Positions 46,152-56,310 are shown, numbered from the stretch's first letter. The stretch: 64,000 nucleotides of DNA from Massilia aquatica (GCF_011682045.1 NZ_VVIW01000001.1:186001-250000), one strand, 5' to 3'. The notes: generated by a model from the letters alone, not told the origin. Translations and numbers: made by a program.

Positions 46152-46493
46152 ATGAAAAAACTGATGATCGCCCTGTTCTGCGGCGCTGTATCCCTGAGCG
46201 CGACCGCTGGCGGCAATATCGCCAATGGCGAAGCCCTGACCAAGAAGTACAACTGCGCGTCGTGCCACGGCGCCGACTTTACCAAGTCGACCGACCCGAG
46301 CTACCCCAAGCTGGCCGGCCAGCACGCCGAGTACCTCAAGCACGCGCTGATCGCGTACAAGCGCGGCGAAGGCCCGAACGGCCGTAACAACGCCATCATG
46401 GGCGGCTTTGCCAAGCCATTGTCGAACAAGGAAATCGACGACATCGCAGCGTACCTGCACAGCCTTCCTTCGGGACTGGTGCTGCAGCGCTAA
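46152..46493 (+). CDS. Class I c-type cytochrome, second of pair
   Basis: 113-aa exported monohaem cytochrome. Signal peptide MKKLMIALFCGAVSLSATA, haem site CASCH at residues about 36-40, and a Met ligand in NAIMGGFAKPLSNKEIDDIAAYL. GQHAEYLKHALIAYKRGEG parallels the first cytochrome, so the pair probably arose by duplication. Likely role is periplasmic electron carriage to a terminal oxidase. AAGGACAGAGCC precedes the ATG. Confidence 0.9.
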   Translation: MKKLMIALFCGAVSLSATAGGNIANGEALTKKYNCASCHGADFTKSTDPSYPKLAGQHAEYLKHALIAYKRGEGPNGRNNAIMGGFAKPLSNKEIDDIAAYLHSLPSGLVLQR

Positions 46494-46518
46494 GCAGAAC
46501 GCACCCGCAGCACCCCGA

Positions 46519-46560
46519 GCGCCTTCCACCTTCTCTTTATCGGGAAGGGGAGGGCGTTTT
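46519..46560 (+). terminator. Imperfect stem-loop with T run after the cytochrome pair
   Basis: GCGCCTTCC and GGGGAGGGCG can pair around TTCTCTTTATCGG, followed by TTTT at 46557-46560, 26 bases after the second cytochrome stop. The stem is imperfect. Confidence 0.45.
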
Positions 46561-46589
46561 GTATTTATAGACCGCCCACGGAGCTGCGT

Positions 46590-48110
46590 TTGCCCACCTT
46601 GTCGCCCCACTACCTCAAATCGAACCTGCTCAGCGGCCTGACCGTGGCGCTGGCCATGGTGCCGGAGGCGATCGCCTTTGCGCTGGTGGCGCACGTCTCG
46701 CCCCTGACCGGCCTGTACGCCGCGTTCATGGTGTCCCTGATTACCTCGGCGATCGGCGGGCGGCCCGGCATGATTTCGGGCGCGACCGGTGCGCTGGCGG
46801 TGGTGATGGTGGCGCTGGTGATCTCGCACGGGGTTCAATACCTGTTCGCCACGGTGGTGCTGATGGGGCTTTTGCAGCTGCTGTTCGCCGCCGCGCGCCT
46901 CGGTAAATTCATCCGCATGGTGCCGTATCCGGTCATGCTGGGGTTTGTGAACGGGCTGGCCATGGTGATCTTCATGGCGCAGTTCGGGCACTTCAAGGTG
47001 ACGGGCGCCGACGGCGCGCAGCACTGGATGAGCGGCGCGCCGCTGTATACGATGCTGGGCCTGGCGGCGCTGACCATGGCGGTGATCTACCTGCTGCCGC
47101 GCGTAACGCGCGCCATTCCCTCGACCCTGGCCGGCATCCTGCTGGTGTCGGTGCTGGTGGCCACGCTTGGTATCGATACCAAGACCGTGGGCGACCTGGC
47201 CTCGATCAAGGGCGGCCTGCCGGCGTTTCACCTGCCGGACGTGCCCCTGAACTGGGCTACCCTGCGCATCATCTTCCCGTATGCGCTGGTGCTGGCCGCG
47301 GTGGGGCTGATCGAGTCGCTGCTCACGCTCACCTTGATCGACGAGATGACCGACACGCGCGGCCAGCCGAACCGCGAAAGCATGGCGCAGGGCGTGGCCA
47401 ACGTGGTCACGGGCCTGTTCGGCGGCATGGGCGGCTGCGCCATGATTGGCCAGAGCATGATCAACGTGAACAACGGCGCCACCGGGCGCCTGTCGGGCAT
47501 CGCCACCGCCGTGTTCCTGCTCTCGTTCATCCTGTTCGCCTCCGCATGGATCGAACGCATTCCGCTGGCCGCCCTGATCGGCGTGATGTTCGTGGTGTGC
47601 CAGAAAACCTTCGCCTGGGGCAGTTTTCGCCTGTTCGGCAAGGTGCCGCGCGCCGATATCGCGGTCGGCCTGCTGGTGGCCGTGCTGACCCTGATCTTCG
47701 ACCTGGCCATTGCGGTGGTCGCCGGCGTGATCGTCTCGGCGCTGGCGTTCGCATGGGAGCACGCCAAGCGGATCCGGGTCGCCATCCACCCGGACCAGCA
47801 GGGCGCCAAGGTCTACCAACTGGAAGGCACCCTGTTTTTCGCCTCGGTGGCGCAGTTTAACCAGCTGTTTACGCCCAGGGACGATCCGCAGGACGTGGTG
47901 GTCGACTTTGCCGGCGCGCGCGTGGTCGACCATTCGGCGATCCAGGCCATCGACGCGCTGGCGCTGCGCTACCGCCAGGCCGGCAAGCGCCTGCACCTGC
48001 GCCACCTGAGCCCCGACTGCCGCGAGCTGCTGGAAAATGCGCGCGACATGATCGAGGTGAACCTGGCCGAGGATCCGCGCTACCGCATCGCCGACGACAA
48101 ACTGGCCTGA
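46590..48110 (+). CDS. SulP family inorganic anion transporter
   Basis: 506-aa SLC26/SulP transporter. About 12-14 helices begin with LSGLTVALAMVPEAIAFALVAHVSP. GGMGGCAMIGQSMINVNNG and the GIATAVFLLS stretch are SulP hallmarks. A C-terminal STAS domain (residues about 400-490) contains DVVVDFAGARVVDHSAIQAIDAL. Substrates of the family include sulfate, bicarbonate and dicarboxylates; the substrate here is not determinable. The start codon is TTG or GTG-like near 46590, with weak ribosome site. An AraC-type regulator gene begins 5 bases after its stop. Confidence 0.9.
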   Translation: MPTLSPHYLKSNLLSGLTVALAMVPEAIAFALVAHVSPLTGLYAAFMVSLITSAIGGRPGMISGATGALAVVMVALVISHGVQYLFATVVLMGLLQLLFAAARLGKFIRMVPYPVMLGFVNGLAMVIFMAQFGHFKVTGADGAQHWMSGAPLYTMLGLAALTMAVIYLLPRVTRAIPSTLAGILLVSVLVATLGIDTKTVGDLASIKGGLPAFHLPDVPLNWATLRIIFPYALVLAAVGLIESLLTLTLIDEMTDTRGQPNRESMAQGVANVVTGLFGGMGGCAMIGQSMINVNNGATGRLSGIATAVFLLSFILFASAWIERIPLAALIGVMFVVCQKTFAWGSFRLFGKVPRADIAVGLLVAVLTLIFDLAIAVVAGVIVSALAFAWEHAKRIRVAIHPDQQGAKVYQLEGTLFFASVAQFNQLFTPRDDPQDVVVDFAGARVVDHSAIQAIDALALRYRQAGKRLHLRHLSPDCRELLENARDMIEVNLAEDPRYRIADDKLA

Positions 48111-48115
48111 GCCTG

Positions 48116-49267
48116 ATGATGCAGACCGCGCTCTCCCTGATCCTGCTGCTGGCGATGGGGCAGGGCGTGTTCCTGGCAATCGCCTTGCTGGCGGCGCGCC
48201 AGGCCGAACTGCGCGGGGCCAACCGCCTGCTGGCCGGGCTGCTGCTGGGGAGCGTGGCGGTCATCGGCCATGCCTGGCTGGGTATCAACCACCTGTATAC
48301 AAGCTATCCGCACAGCGCCCTGGCCATTGCCACCATTGGTTTGCTGAGCGGGCCGCTGCTGTATTTATATCTGCGCACTGCGCTCACCGGGCGGCGCCTG
48401 GCCGCGCGCGACTGGCTCCATGGCGCGCCGTTTTTGCTGGCCACCGGCGCCATGCTGCCGTTTTACCTGCAAAGCGCCGAGGCCAAGCTGGCCTGGATGC
48501 TTCAGCGCCCGCTGCTGCCCTGGTATATCGGGCTGTCGGTGCTGGTCAAGTCGCTCATGTTCATCTGTTATGTCGTCGCCAGCTACCGCCTGATGCGCGG
48601 CGCCGCCAGCGGCCCGCTGGCCGGCGGCCTGGCGCGGCTGGCGAAAATCTGGGTGCTCGGCGCTGCCGGCAGCGTGGCCGCCTTCGGCATCGAGTTTGCC
48701 GACGTGGCGCTGCCGCTGTCGTCGGATGCGGTGGGCGCCATCGCGCTGGCCTGTTTTGTGTACGCGACCGCGTTCCTGGCGATCCGCCTGCCGCTCGGGT
48801 ATCTCCCGCCGGCGCCGGCGACCTTGCCGGCGCCCTTGCCGGAACCGGCGCCGCGCTACGCCAACAAACGGCTGTCGGAACCGGACCGCGCCGGCTTTCT
48901 CGATGCACTGAAACGGTGCATGGAAGTCGACCAGGTGTATCGCAACGGCGAACTGACGCTCGACGAACTGGCCGCGCTGCTGGCCATGACGCCGCACGAA
49001 CTGTCGCAGCTGATCAACGATGCCTGCGGCGTCAACCTGCAGGAATACCTGAACCGCTACCGGGTCGACGCGCTCAAGGCGGCTTTGCTCGCGCCGGAGC
49101 AGGCCAGCACCAGCATCCTCGACCTGGCGCTGGCGTGTGGCTTTAACAGCAAGACCACCCTGAACCGGGCGTTCAAGAAGCAGACCGGCCTGACCCCGTC
49201 CGAATGTCGCCGTGGCGGCGCCGGGACAGGTGCCGAATCATCATCTGGCACGACTCTCCCGGGCTAA
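48116..49267 (+). CDS. Membrane-anchored AraC family regulator
   Basis: 383-aa protein. Residues 1-230 contain seven hydrophobic segments, and a C-terminal AraC/XylS double HTH domain follows (ELTLDELAALLAMTPHELSQLINDACGVNLQEYLNRYRV and ILDLALACGFNSKTTLNRAFKKQTGLTPSECRR). Such membrane AraC proteins are thought to sense envelope or membrane signals. It lies directly after the SulP gene, suggesting co-expression, and before an exported amidohydrolase. GTG/ATG choice: the ATG at 48116 or the adjacent ATG are both possible. Confidence 0.87.
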   Translation: MMQTALSLILLLAMGQGVFLAIALLAARQAELRGANRLLAGLLLGSVAVIGHAWLGINHLYTSYPHSALAIATIGLLSGPLLYLYLRTALTGRRLAARDWLHGAPFLLATGAMLPFYLQSAEAKLAWMLQRPLLPWYIGLSVLVKSLMFICYVVASYRLMRGAASGPLAGGLARLAKIWVLGAAGSVAAFGIEFADVALPLSSDAVGAIALACFVYATAFLAIRLPLGYLPPAPATLPAPLPEPAPRYANKRLSEPDRAGFLDALKRCMEVDQVYRNGELTLDELAALLAMTPHELSQLINDACGVNLQEYLNRYRVDALKAALLAPEQASTSILDLALACGFNSKTTLNRAFKKQTGLTPSECRRGGAGTGAESSSGTTLPG

Positions 49268-49317
49268 ATCGTGAAAATGGGTCCATTCGCCCCTTCACTT
49301 AACGCCACGGAGATTTG

Positions 49318-50805
49318 ATGAAACCTGCCCTTTTACCGGCCCTTTTACCGGCCCTTGTGGCCACCCTGATGCTGTGCACCCCGGCCTTTGGCGCCGACAA
49401 AACCTGGATTGCGAACGTCAAACTGGTCTCGCCCGAAAGGCTCGACCGCATCGAAACGGGCAGTGTGCTGATCGAGGGCGGGCGCATTGCGCGGGTCGAG
49501 CGCGGCCCGTCCCGTCCCGCCCCGGCCGGCGCCAGCGTAGTCGATGGCAAAGGCTACTACCTCACCCCCGGCCTGATTGACTCCCATGTGCACCTGCACG
49601 TCGTGCCGGGCATGAGCATGGAGCAGGGCGCGTCCGGCGACAGCCTGGCCCGGGCCTACTTTCTCCAGCTGCCACGCTCGTTCCTGTATTACGGCTTTAC
49701 CACCGTGATCGACCTGGCGGTGTCGGATTACGGCATGATCGAGCGCTTGCGCAAGGAGCCGCTGCACCCGGACGTATTCCATTGCGGCGAGGCGCTGGTG
49801 CTGGCCAACGGCTACCCGATGTCGTTCTTTTCGCCCGATAAACGCTTCCAGAGCTTTGGCAACTACCTGTTCGATCCGGCCATGCCGACCGTCGTGCCGG
49901 CGCAGTTTGCGCCTTCGGCCCACACCGTGGCGGCGGGGGTGGCGCGGGTGGCCAAGGCCGGCGGCATCTGCGTAAAGACCCACTTCGAGCGCGGTTTCGG
50001 GGCCGAGCGCAACCTGCCGGTGATGAGCCGCGCCAAATTTGCCGAAGTGCGGGCTGCGGTCACGCAGGCAGGCAAAGTGCTGATCACGCACGCCAATTCG
50101 TTCGAAGCGCAGTCGTTCGCGGTGGCCGGGGGCGCCGACGTGCTGGCGCACGGCATGTGGCACTGGGGCGCGCTGAACGGGCAGGCCGGCCTGCCGCAGG
50201 AGATCAAGGCGCTGCTCGACAAGATCGTCGACCAGCGCACCGGCTACCAGCCAACCATGCAGGTGCTGTATGGCTTGCGCGCGTACGTGGAACCGGGTTA
50301 TCTGGACGATCCGGCGCTGCGCAAGGTGGTGCCGGCGGCGTTGCTGGCCTGGTTTTCGACGCCGCAGGGGCAGTGGTTCAAGCCGGAAGTGACCGATGGC
50401 GAGGAGGACGCCGCCGTCATGCAGGGCATGGAAGGGCCGCTGCGGCGCCAGCGCGCGGTGGTGGCCTACCTGGCCGGGCGCGACGCCAACTTCGTGTTCG
50501 GGTCGGATACGCCATCGTCCCCGACGTACGGCAATTTGCCGGGATTGAACGGGTATCGCGAGATGCGCCAGCTGCACGCGGCGGGCATGTCGCTGGCGCA
50601 GATCTTCAAGGCGGCCACGATGAACAATGCGCGCACCTTCGGGCTGGATCGGGAACTGGGGTCGATTGAAGTGGGCAAGGCGGCCAATCTGCTGCTGCTG
50701 AAAACCTCGCCGCTGGACGACATCAGCGCTTACGACAGCGTGGTGACGGTCTGGGTGCGCGGGCAGCAGACGGCGCGCGAGGCATTGGCCGCCGACTATA
50801 AGTAG
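49318..50805 (+). CDS. Exported amidohydrolase
   Basis: 495-aa metal-dependent hydrolase of the amidohydrolase superfamily (imidazolonepropionase/prolidase-like group). A signal peptide (KPALLPALLPALVATLMLCTPAFGA) starts it. The metal motif is LIDSHVHLHVVPG (HxH), later ligands are His in KTHFERGF and ITHANSFEAQ, and Asp in VFGSDTPSSPTYG. The C terminus has SIEVGKAANLLLLKTSPL. Exported members often act on peptides or lactones; the substrate is unknown. The ATG at 49318 follows a GGAGAT site; the TTG three bases earlier is less likely. Confidence 0.86.
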   Translation: MKPALLPALLPALVATLMLCTPAFGADKTWIANVKLVSPERLDRIETGSVLIEGGRIARVERGPSRPAPAGASVVDGKGYYLTPGLIDSHVHLHVVPGMSMEQGASGDSLARAYFLQLPRSFLYYGFTTVIDLAVSDYGMIERLRKEPLHPDVFHCGEALVLANGYPMSFFSPDKRFQSFGNYLFDPAMPTVVPAQFAPSAHTVAAGVARVAKAGGICVKTHFERGFGAERNLPVMSRAKFAEVRAAVTQAGKVLITHANSFEAQSFAVAGGADVLAHGMWHWGALNGQAGLPQEIKALLDKIVDQRTGYQPTMQVLYGLRAYVEPGYLDDPALRKVVPAALLAWFSTPQGQWFKPEVTDGEEDAAVMQGMEGPLRRQRAVVAYLAGRDANFVFGSDTPSSPTYGNLPGLNGYREMRQLHAAGMSLAQIFKAATMNNARTFGLDRELGSIEVGKAANLLLLKTSPLDDISAYDSVVTVWVRGQQTAREALAADYK

Positions 50806-50820
50806 AGCAAGCTGGCCGGA

Positions 50821-51246
50821 TCAGGCGCAGCGCGCCCGCACGCACTCGACGTAGGCCACGCTGTCGGGCGGCACGCCGTTGCGTTGCGAAGTCCAGATCA
50901 TCTGGCCCAGGCATTCCATGATTTCATGATGGGCGTCGTGCGCGCCGAGGCGCTGGGTCAGCGCGTTGCAGGCCGCGCGGATGCCCGGCGGCTGGTCGAT
51001 CGAGACCTGCTCGGCGATCGACAGATGCATGGACAGGTGCAAAAACGGATTGGCTTGCCCGCCCTCGACCGAATAATCGCGCGCCAGCGCCGCTTCGGCG
51101 TTCGACAGCACATCGGCGTACTCGGGATGCTGGACGATCCAGTCGGCGGCGATGGCGTCCATCGGGCTGAGGATCTCGCCGCTGCGCTGCTTGCGGTAGG
51201 CTTCGCAGAAAAAACGGCGAACGTCGTCGGAGGAGGGGGTAAACAT
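50821..51246 (-). CDS. DUF1841 family protein
   Basis: 141-aa protein of DUF1841, found mostly in beta- and gammaproteobacteria and of unknown function. The family pattern is clear: FTPSSDDVRRFFCEAYRK, IVQHPEYADVL and GGQANPFLHLSMHLSIAEQ, then SIDQPPGIRA. The His residues in HLSMH and the later HDAHHEIMECLGQMIW might bind metal. The ATG at 51246 begins the conserved block; 15 extra upstream residues are not conserved. Confidence 0.9.
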   Translation of the reverse strand: MFTPSSDDVRRFFCEAYRKQRSGEILSPMDAIAADWIVQHPEYADVLSNAEAALARDYSVEGGQANPFLHLSMHLSIAEQVSIDQPPGIRAACNALTQRLGAHDAHHEIMECLGQMIWTSQRNGVPPDSVAYVECVRARCA

Positions 51247-51327
51247 GATTGGCGGGGCGGGCAAATGAGGTAGGCCACATTGTACCGCCATCGCCGCGCC
51301 GCCGTCGCCGCCGCCGCCTTAAGACTG

Positions 51328-52851
51328 CTAGTTCTTCCTCGGCTTGCAGGCGTCGCCGATGCTTTCCATGGTCTGGTGCGCCAGCGCCAGCTCGCCCGAG
51401 CTGCGCTGCAGCGACGCGACGTAGCCACCGGCCTGGCAGACGCGCGCCCGCTCCTGGGTGCTGCCGTCGCGGGCGGCGGCCATCAGCGCGGCGGCGTCGA
51501 TCCGGCCCAGGTAGAAGGCGGCCACCGGCGCCGGCCAGCGCGTGTCGGTCGCTGCCGCCAGCGCGCGTTTGGCGGCCTCGCGCTCGCCGGCTTCGACCTG
51601 GGCCAGGAACAGTTCCAGGTCCAGCTCGATCTTGTCGGGCTTGGCGGCCAGGACGGCGCGCAGGCGCGTGACCGCCTCCTGCGGCCTGCCGGCTTCGCGC
51701 AGCAGGCGCGCCGTGAGCAGCAGCGCGGCCGGATGGTGCTGCGCGGCCGCCTTGTCGAGCCACGCACGGGCCTCGATCTGGTCTTTGGGCAGGCGCGCGC
51801 CATTGAAGTAGTCGCGCGCCAGGATGTACTGGGCGTCGGGGTTGCCGGCGTTGGCCTCCTGGCGCACCAGGGCCAGGTTGCCGCTGCCCGGTTTGGCGAA
51901 CACCTCGCCGCCCAGGTAGCTCAGGTAAATACGGCGCTGGCTGTTGGCAAACAAGACCCGGTGCGCGCGCAGGAAGTCGGTGCCGAGGATGACATCGACC
52001 TGCCCGTACTCGCGGTTGAGCGATTCGGCGATGGCGATATCGGCATTGCGCACCGTCTCGTCGCCGATGGCGAAGGTCTTGAAGACGGCGTTCCAGCGCG
52101 CCGCCCTGCCGCCGCCGGCGCCGATGAAAAAGCCGTTGCGCTTCACGTCCGGCATGTCGGTGGTGACGCCGGCGCGGCGCGCCGCGCTCTCGGTAATCGA
52201 ACTGACGCCCGCGCCGGTGTCGAGAATCGCCGAGAGGGTCACGCCGTTGACCTGCACGTCCACCTGCGGCGTGGCCGCCTTGCGGCTGGCGCCTGTCATC
52301 GGCACCATCATGGCCTGCGCGTCCCAGTACGACAGCCGGTTGTCGTCATTGCAGTTGTCGCTGCGGTGAAAGCGCACCACCTTGTCGGCCAGCGCCACTT
52401 CGAGATCGGACTGCATCAGGAAGTCGGCGCCGACGATCGCGTCGTACCAGGGCGTGGTGCCCATTTCGCCGAGCACCGGCAGGGTGATCTTGCCGCCGCC
52501 GCTCGGGCCCACGGTGAAGTCGTCCAGGCTCGCCAGATACAGCGCGCTGCTGCCGCCCGTTCCCAGCACCTTGCGGCCGCCGCCCGAGCGCAGCGCCAGT
52601 TTGCGGTTCTCGGCGCCGGTGCGGGTCAGCATGGTCATGAAGGCGCCGGTATCGAGCAGCATGAGCGCCGGCTTGCCGTTGATGCTGCCTTGCACGGCCG
52701 GTTGCAGCGCCAGCCCGCGCAAGCTGATGGGCACCTGCTGCTGCTGGACGAATTTGCAGGTGGTGGACGGGGCGGCAAGGGCGCTGGCGGGGGCCGCCAG
52801 GCACAGGGCCGACAGCAGCAGGGCGCGGCAGGAGGAGCGAAAGAGTGGCAT
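51328..52851 (-). CDS. Exported protein with two retropepsin-like domains and Sel1/TPR repeats
   Basis: 507-aa protein with a signal peptide (LLLSALCLAAPASALAA). Two tandem aspartic-protease folds follow. The first has LLDTGAFMT (Asp67) with VGADFL near 139-144; the second has ILDTGAGVSS (Asp211) with ILGTDFL near 275. A pseudo-dimer inside one chain, as in pepsins, is possible. Residues about 320-500 are helical repeats of Sel1/TPR type (NPDAQYILARDYFNGARLP). Protease activity is not proven. It stands alone between DUF1841 and rppH. Confidence 0.82.
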   Translation of the reverse strand: MPLFRSSCRALLLSALCLAAPASALAAPSTTCKFVQQQQVPISLRGLALQPAVQGSINGKPALMLLDTGAFMTMLTRTGAENRKLALRSGGGRKVLGTGGSSALYLASLDDFTVGPSGGGKITLPVLGEMGTTPWYDAIVGADFLMQSDLEVALADKVVRFHRSDNCNDDNRLSYWDAQAMMVPMTGASRKAATPQVDVQVNGVTLSAILDTGAGVSSITESAARRAGVTTDMPDVKRNGFFIGAGGGRAARWNAVFKTFAIGDETVRNADIAIAESLNREYGQVDVILGTDFLRAHRVLFANSQRRIYLSYLGGEVFAKPGSGNLALVRQEANAGNPDAQYILARDYFNGARLPKDQIEARAWLDKAAAQHHPAALLLTARLLREAGRPQEAVTRLRAVLAAKPDKIELDLELFLAQVEAGEREAAKRALAAATDTRWPAPVAAFYLGRIDAAALMAAARDGSTQERARVCQAGGYVASLQRSSGELALAHQTMESIGDACKPRKN

Positions 52852-52938
52852 GGGACGGATTGTACGCTGCCCACTTGCGGAAAATACAAGGTGGCAGACG
52901 AAAAAACGGCGCCGTGAAGCGCCGTTTCGGGTGGTTTG

Positions 52939-53550
52939 CTAGTCCTTGCTCGGCACCAGCACCAGTTGCGGCTCCGGGGCGCAGGGCTGGTCCGGGGCTG
53001 GCTGGCGCGGGGCGTGCGGCTGGCGCAGGTAGCGCGCCGTGTGGCGCCGTTCGTGCGTGTGGCCTCCGCCGTTAGCCGGCCAGGTCAGGAATCGCGACAA
53101 TTCCTGCAAGGCGCGCTGGTACACATCGCGCTTGAACTCGATGACCACATCGAGCGGCACCCAGTAATCGTGCCAGCGCCAGGCGTCGAACTCGGGGTGG
53201 TCGGTCAGGCGCAGGTTGACATCGTTATCGCGGGCACACATGCGCAGCAGGAACCAGATCTGCTTCTGCCCGCGGTAATGGCCGCGAATCTCGCGCTTGA
53301 TAAAATGGTCGGGTACTTCATAGCGCAGCCAGTCGCGGGTACGGCCCACAATCTTCACATGCTCCTGACGCAGCCCTATTTCTTCCTCCAGTTCGCGATA
53401 CATTGCCTGTTCCGGTGTCTCACCGTATTTAATGCCCCCTTGCGGGAACTGCCACGAGTGCTCGCGCACCCGCTTGCCCCACCACACCTCGTTATGGGCG
53501 TTTAGCAGGATGATGCCGACGTTGGGCCGGAACCCTTCACGATCGAGCAT
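52939..53550 (-). CDS. rppH: RNA 5'-pyrophosphohydrolase (Nudix)
   Basis: 203-aa Nudix hydrolase that removes pyrophosphate from mRNA 5' ends and starts decay. The start [24 protein letters not shown] is a signature of RppH. The Nudix box [23 protein letters not shown] (GX5EX7REUXEEXGU) is intact. The C-terminal 50 residues are Pro/Arg/His-rich and variable, as in betaproteobacterial RppH. It is divergent from proS, the common neighbour in this group. Confidence 0.95.
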   Translation of the reverse strand: MLDREGFRPNVGIILLNAHNEVWWGKRVREHSWQFPQGGIKYGETPEQAMYRELEEEIGLRQEHVKIVGRTRDWLRYEVPDHFIKREIRGHYRGQKQIWFLLRMCARDNDVNLRLTDHPEFDAWRWHDYWVPLDVVIEFKRDVYQRALQELSRFLTWPANGGGHTHERRHTARYLRQPHAPRQPAPDQPCAPEPQLVLVPSKD

Positions 53551-53754
53551 AGTGCACCTCGAAACTTTCTGCCAGCGCGCGCCTTCTTTACATATTTACC
53601 CACAAATTCTGGTCCCCGCCCGGCTTTCGGGGTACGAAAACGGCAGGAACCGCGTCAAACGGGTCCATTTGTATAAGATTTGGACGCATCAGCCAGCTAA
53701 TCCTTTAAAATTAGGTTGATTATAACCCTCTCTTTTTAAAAAGAATTCACCGAT

Positions 53755-55488
53755 ATGCGCGCCTCCCGTTTTTTTATTTCAACTTTAAAAGATGCACCTT
53801 CCGACGCTGAAATCGTCAGTCACCAGTTGATGATGCGCGCAGGAATGATCAAGCGCCTCGGCTCCGGTATCTACACCTACATGCCGACCGGCTTGCGCGT
53901 GATCCGCAAGGTCGAAGCGATTATCCGCGAGGAAATGAACAAGGCCGGCGGCATCGAACTGCTGATGCCGCTCGTGCAACCAGCCGAGCTGTGGCAGGAA
54001 ACCGGCCGCTGGGAAAAGATGGGCCCGGAACTGATGCGCGTGAAAGACCGCCACGGCCGCGAATACGCGATCCAGCCGACTTCGGAAGAAGTCATCACCG
54101 ACGTGGTGCGCTCCGAGATCAAGTCGTACCGCCAGCTGCCGCTCAATTTTTATCACATCCAGACCAAGTTCCGCGACGAGCGCCGTCCGCGTTTCGGCCT
54201 GATGCGCGGCCGTGAATTCACGATGAAAGATGCGTATTCGTTCGACCGCGACGAAGCGAGCATGAAGGCCTCGTACAAGATCATGTACGACGCCTACACC
54301 GCCATTTTCAACCGCTTCGGCTTGAAGTTCCGCGCGGTGGCGGCCGACAACGGCGCCATCGGCGGCTCCGGCTCGCACGAATTCCACGTCATCGCCAGCA
54401 CCGGCGAAGACGCCATCGTCTACTGCCCGACCTCCGACTACGCGGCCAACATGGAAGCGGCCGAAGCGCTGCCGCTGGCCGCAGCGCGCGCCGCCGCTAG
54501 CGCACCGCTGACCAAGACCGCCACCCCTGGCGCGACCAAATGCGACGCCGTGGCCGAGATGCTCAAGCTGCCGTTGAACCAGACCGTCAAGACCATCGCC
54601 CTGACGGTCGAAAAAGAAGTCGCCGGCAAACAGGTGCTGGAAAACTGGATGCTGCTGCTGCGCGGCGACCATGAACTGAACGAAATCAAGGCCGGCAAAG
54701 TTGCGGGCCTGGCCGGGCACCGCTTCGCCACCGAAGCCGAGATCCTGGCCTGCTACGGCAGCATTCCCGGCTACCTGGGACCGATCGGCACCAAACAGCC
54801 GGTCACCATCGTGGCCGACCGCACGGTGGCCAACATGGCCGATTTTGTCTGCGGCGCAAATGAAGAAGGCTTCCACTACACGGGCGCGAACTGGGTGCGC
54901 GACCTGCCGGAAGCGTTAGTAGCCGACCTGCGCAACGTGGTCGAAGGCGACGCTTCGCCAGACGGCAAAGGCGTGCTGGCGATCGAGCGCGGCATCGAAG
55001 TCGGTCACGTGTTCCAGCTCGGGACTTCCTACTCCGAGAGCATGAAAGCGACCTTTTTGGACGAAAACGGCAAACCTGCGCCGCTGCAGATGGGCTGCTA
55101 CGGGATTGGCGTCACGCGCATCCTGGGCGCGGCGATCGAACAGAATTTCGACGACAAGGGCATCATCTGGCCGGCCGCGATTGCGCCGTTCGAAGTGGTG
55201 TTGTGCCCGATGGGGATGGACCGCAGCGAGATGGTCAAGACCGAAGTCGAAAGCCTGTACGCGGCGCTGCAAGCGGCCGGCGTGGACGTCATCGTCGACG
55301 ACCGCGGCCTGCGTCCGGGCGCCATGTTCGCCGACTGGGAACTGATCGGCGTGCCGCACCGCGTGGTGATCGGCGAGCGTGGCCTGAAAGAAGGCAACCT
55401 CGAATACCAGGGCCGGCGCGATCTTGAAGCGACCGCCGTGCCGGTGGCCGGCATGGCCGAGTTCATCAAGGGCAAATTAAGCCAGTGA
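53755..55488 (+). CDS. proS: Prolyl-tRNA synthetase
   Basis: 577-aa class II synthetase of the bacterial type. Motif 2 is [25 protein letters not shown], and motif 3 is [17 protein letters not shown]. An editing (INS/YbaK-like) insertion lies between them (residues about 230-390; [20 protein letters not shown]). A C-terminal anticodon-binding domain contains [25 protein letters not shown]. Start [13 protein letters not shown] is canonical. Length fits (about 570-580). Confidence 0.97.
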   Translation: MRASRFFISTLKDAPSDAEIVSHQLMMRAGMIKRLGSGIYTYMPTGLRVIRKVEAIIREEMNKAGGIELLMPLVQPAELWQETGRWEKMGPELMRVKDRHGREYAIQPTSEEVITDVVRSEIKSYRQLPLNFYHIQTKFRDERRPRFGLMRGREFTMKDAYSFDRDEASMKASYKIMYDAYTAIFNRFGLKFRAVAADNGAIGGSGSHEFHVIASTGEDAIVYCPTSDYAANMEAAEALPLAAARAAASAPLTKTATPGATKCDAVAEMLKLPLNQTVKTIALTVEKEVAGKQVLENWMLLLRGDHELNEIKAGKVAGLAGHRFATEAEILACYGSIPGYLGPIGTKQPVTIVADRTVANMADFVCGANEEGFHYTGANWVRDLPEALVADLRNVVEGDASPDGKGVLAIERGIEVGHVFQLGTSYSESMKATFLDENGKPAPLQMGCYGIGVTRILGAAIEQNFDDKGIIWPAAIAPFEVVLCPMGMDRSEMVKTEVESLYAALQAAGVDVIVDDRGLRPGAMFADWELIGVPHRVVIGERGLKEGNLEYQGRRDLEATAVPVAGMAEFIKGKLSQ

Positions 55489-56105
55489 GCATGTCGTTCA
55501 TGGTGAATGGACTGGCGCAGGCGGTGCTGGCGGCCGGCCTGCTCTGGTCCTGGGCCGCGTGGGCGGGCAACCAGAAAGAGGAGGCCATGGCCGACTCGGT
55601 GCGGGTGGCCCTGTCGAACGCGATCAAGGACACGCGCCCGCCGCAGCCGGTGTTTCGCGACGAAGCGGCGCGGGTGCGCTACCAGCAATGGCTGACGGCC
55701 ATGTCGGACCGGCTCAAGCGCAAGCTGCCGGACGACCAGGTGCGGCTCGAATTCCTGCAATCGGTCTGGTACGAATCGAACCGGGCCGGGCTCGATACGG
55801 GGCTGGTGCTGGGGCTGATCCAGGTCGAATCGGCATACCGCAAGTACGCTGTCTCGATGGTGGGTGCGCGCGGCTACATGCAAGTGATGCCGTTCTGGAC
55901 CAACGCGATCGGCGACAGCGACCGCAGCAAGCTGTTCCACATGCAAACCAACCTGCGCTACGGCTGCTCGATTTTGCGCATGTACCTCGACATCGAAAAC
56001 GGCAACCTGTACCTGGCGCTGGGCCGCTACAACGGCAGCCGCGGCAAACCCGCCTACCCCAACGCGGTCCTCTCCGCCTGGGAAAAGTGGAAATTTCCTA
56101 TCTAA
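55485..56105 (+). CDS. SLT-domain lytic transglycosylase
   Basis: 206-aa exported murein hydrolase. The N-terminal hydrophobic stretch ([19 protein letters not shown]) is a signal. The goose-lysozyme-like SLT domain contains [31 protein letters not shown]; the Glu in VESAYRK is the catalytic acid. [29 protein letters not shown] is the usual C-terminal part. It starts with GTG at 55485 in the proS stop (GTGA) so is coupled to proS. Confidence 0.92.
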   Translation: MSMSFMVNGLAQAVLAAGLLWSWAAWAGNQKEEAMADSVRVALSNAIKDTRPPQPVFRDEAARVRYQQWLTAMSDRLKRKLPDDQVRLEFLQSVWYESNRAGLDTGLVLGLIQVESAYRKYAVSMVGARGYMQVMPFWTNAIGDSDRSKLFHMQTNLRYGCSILRMYLDIENGNLYLALGRYNGSRGKPAYPNAVLSAWEKWKFPI

Positions 56106-56120
56106 AAACCCAGACCCCGC

Positions 56121-56189
56121 CTACAACCGGGGTCTGACCTCTGACTCGAAACATTTTCCGTTACCCAAAACCGGGGTCAGAGCTTTAAT
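56121..56189. repeat. Left boundary repeats of the small island (A and B units)
   Basis: Unit A (56121-56144) reads CTACAACCGGGGTCTG... and unit B (56169-56189) AACCGGGGTCAGAGCTTTAAT. Both recur as perfect inverted copies at 56673-56696 and 56715-56735, so a 480-base interval is bracketed by long inverted repeats based on the GGGGTC core. Confidence 0.85.
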
Positions 56190-56310
56190 GTGCAATTAGT
56201 TGCCAATTTGGCCTACCGATGGGTGGCCTGCGGGGCACGCGCTGCAACGGGTTTCAATGTTAAAAGAGCCGCTCGTTTGCCGGCCCACCAATGCGAAGGA
56301 ACAATCAATC

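Noticed and set aside
46500-46589. Possible riboswitch ahead of the SulP gene
   Set aside because: Only an imperfect terminator-like hairpin is seen; no known riboswitch core is recognisable.
53680-53726. Promoter of proS with TTGGAC and TTTAAA or TATAAC
   Set aside because: Spacers to the candidate -10 boxes are off or the boxes are weak, so no single promoter could be supported.
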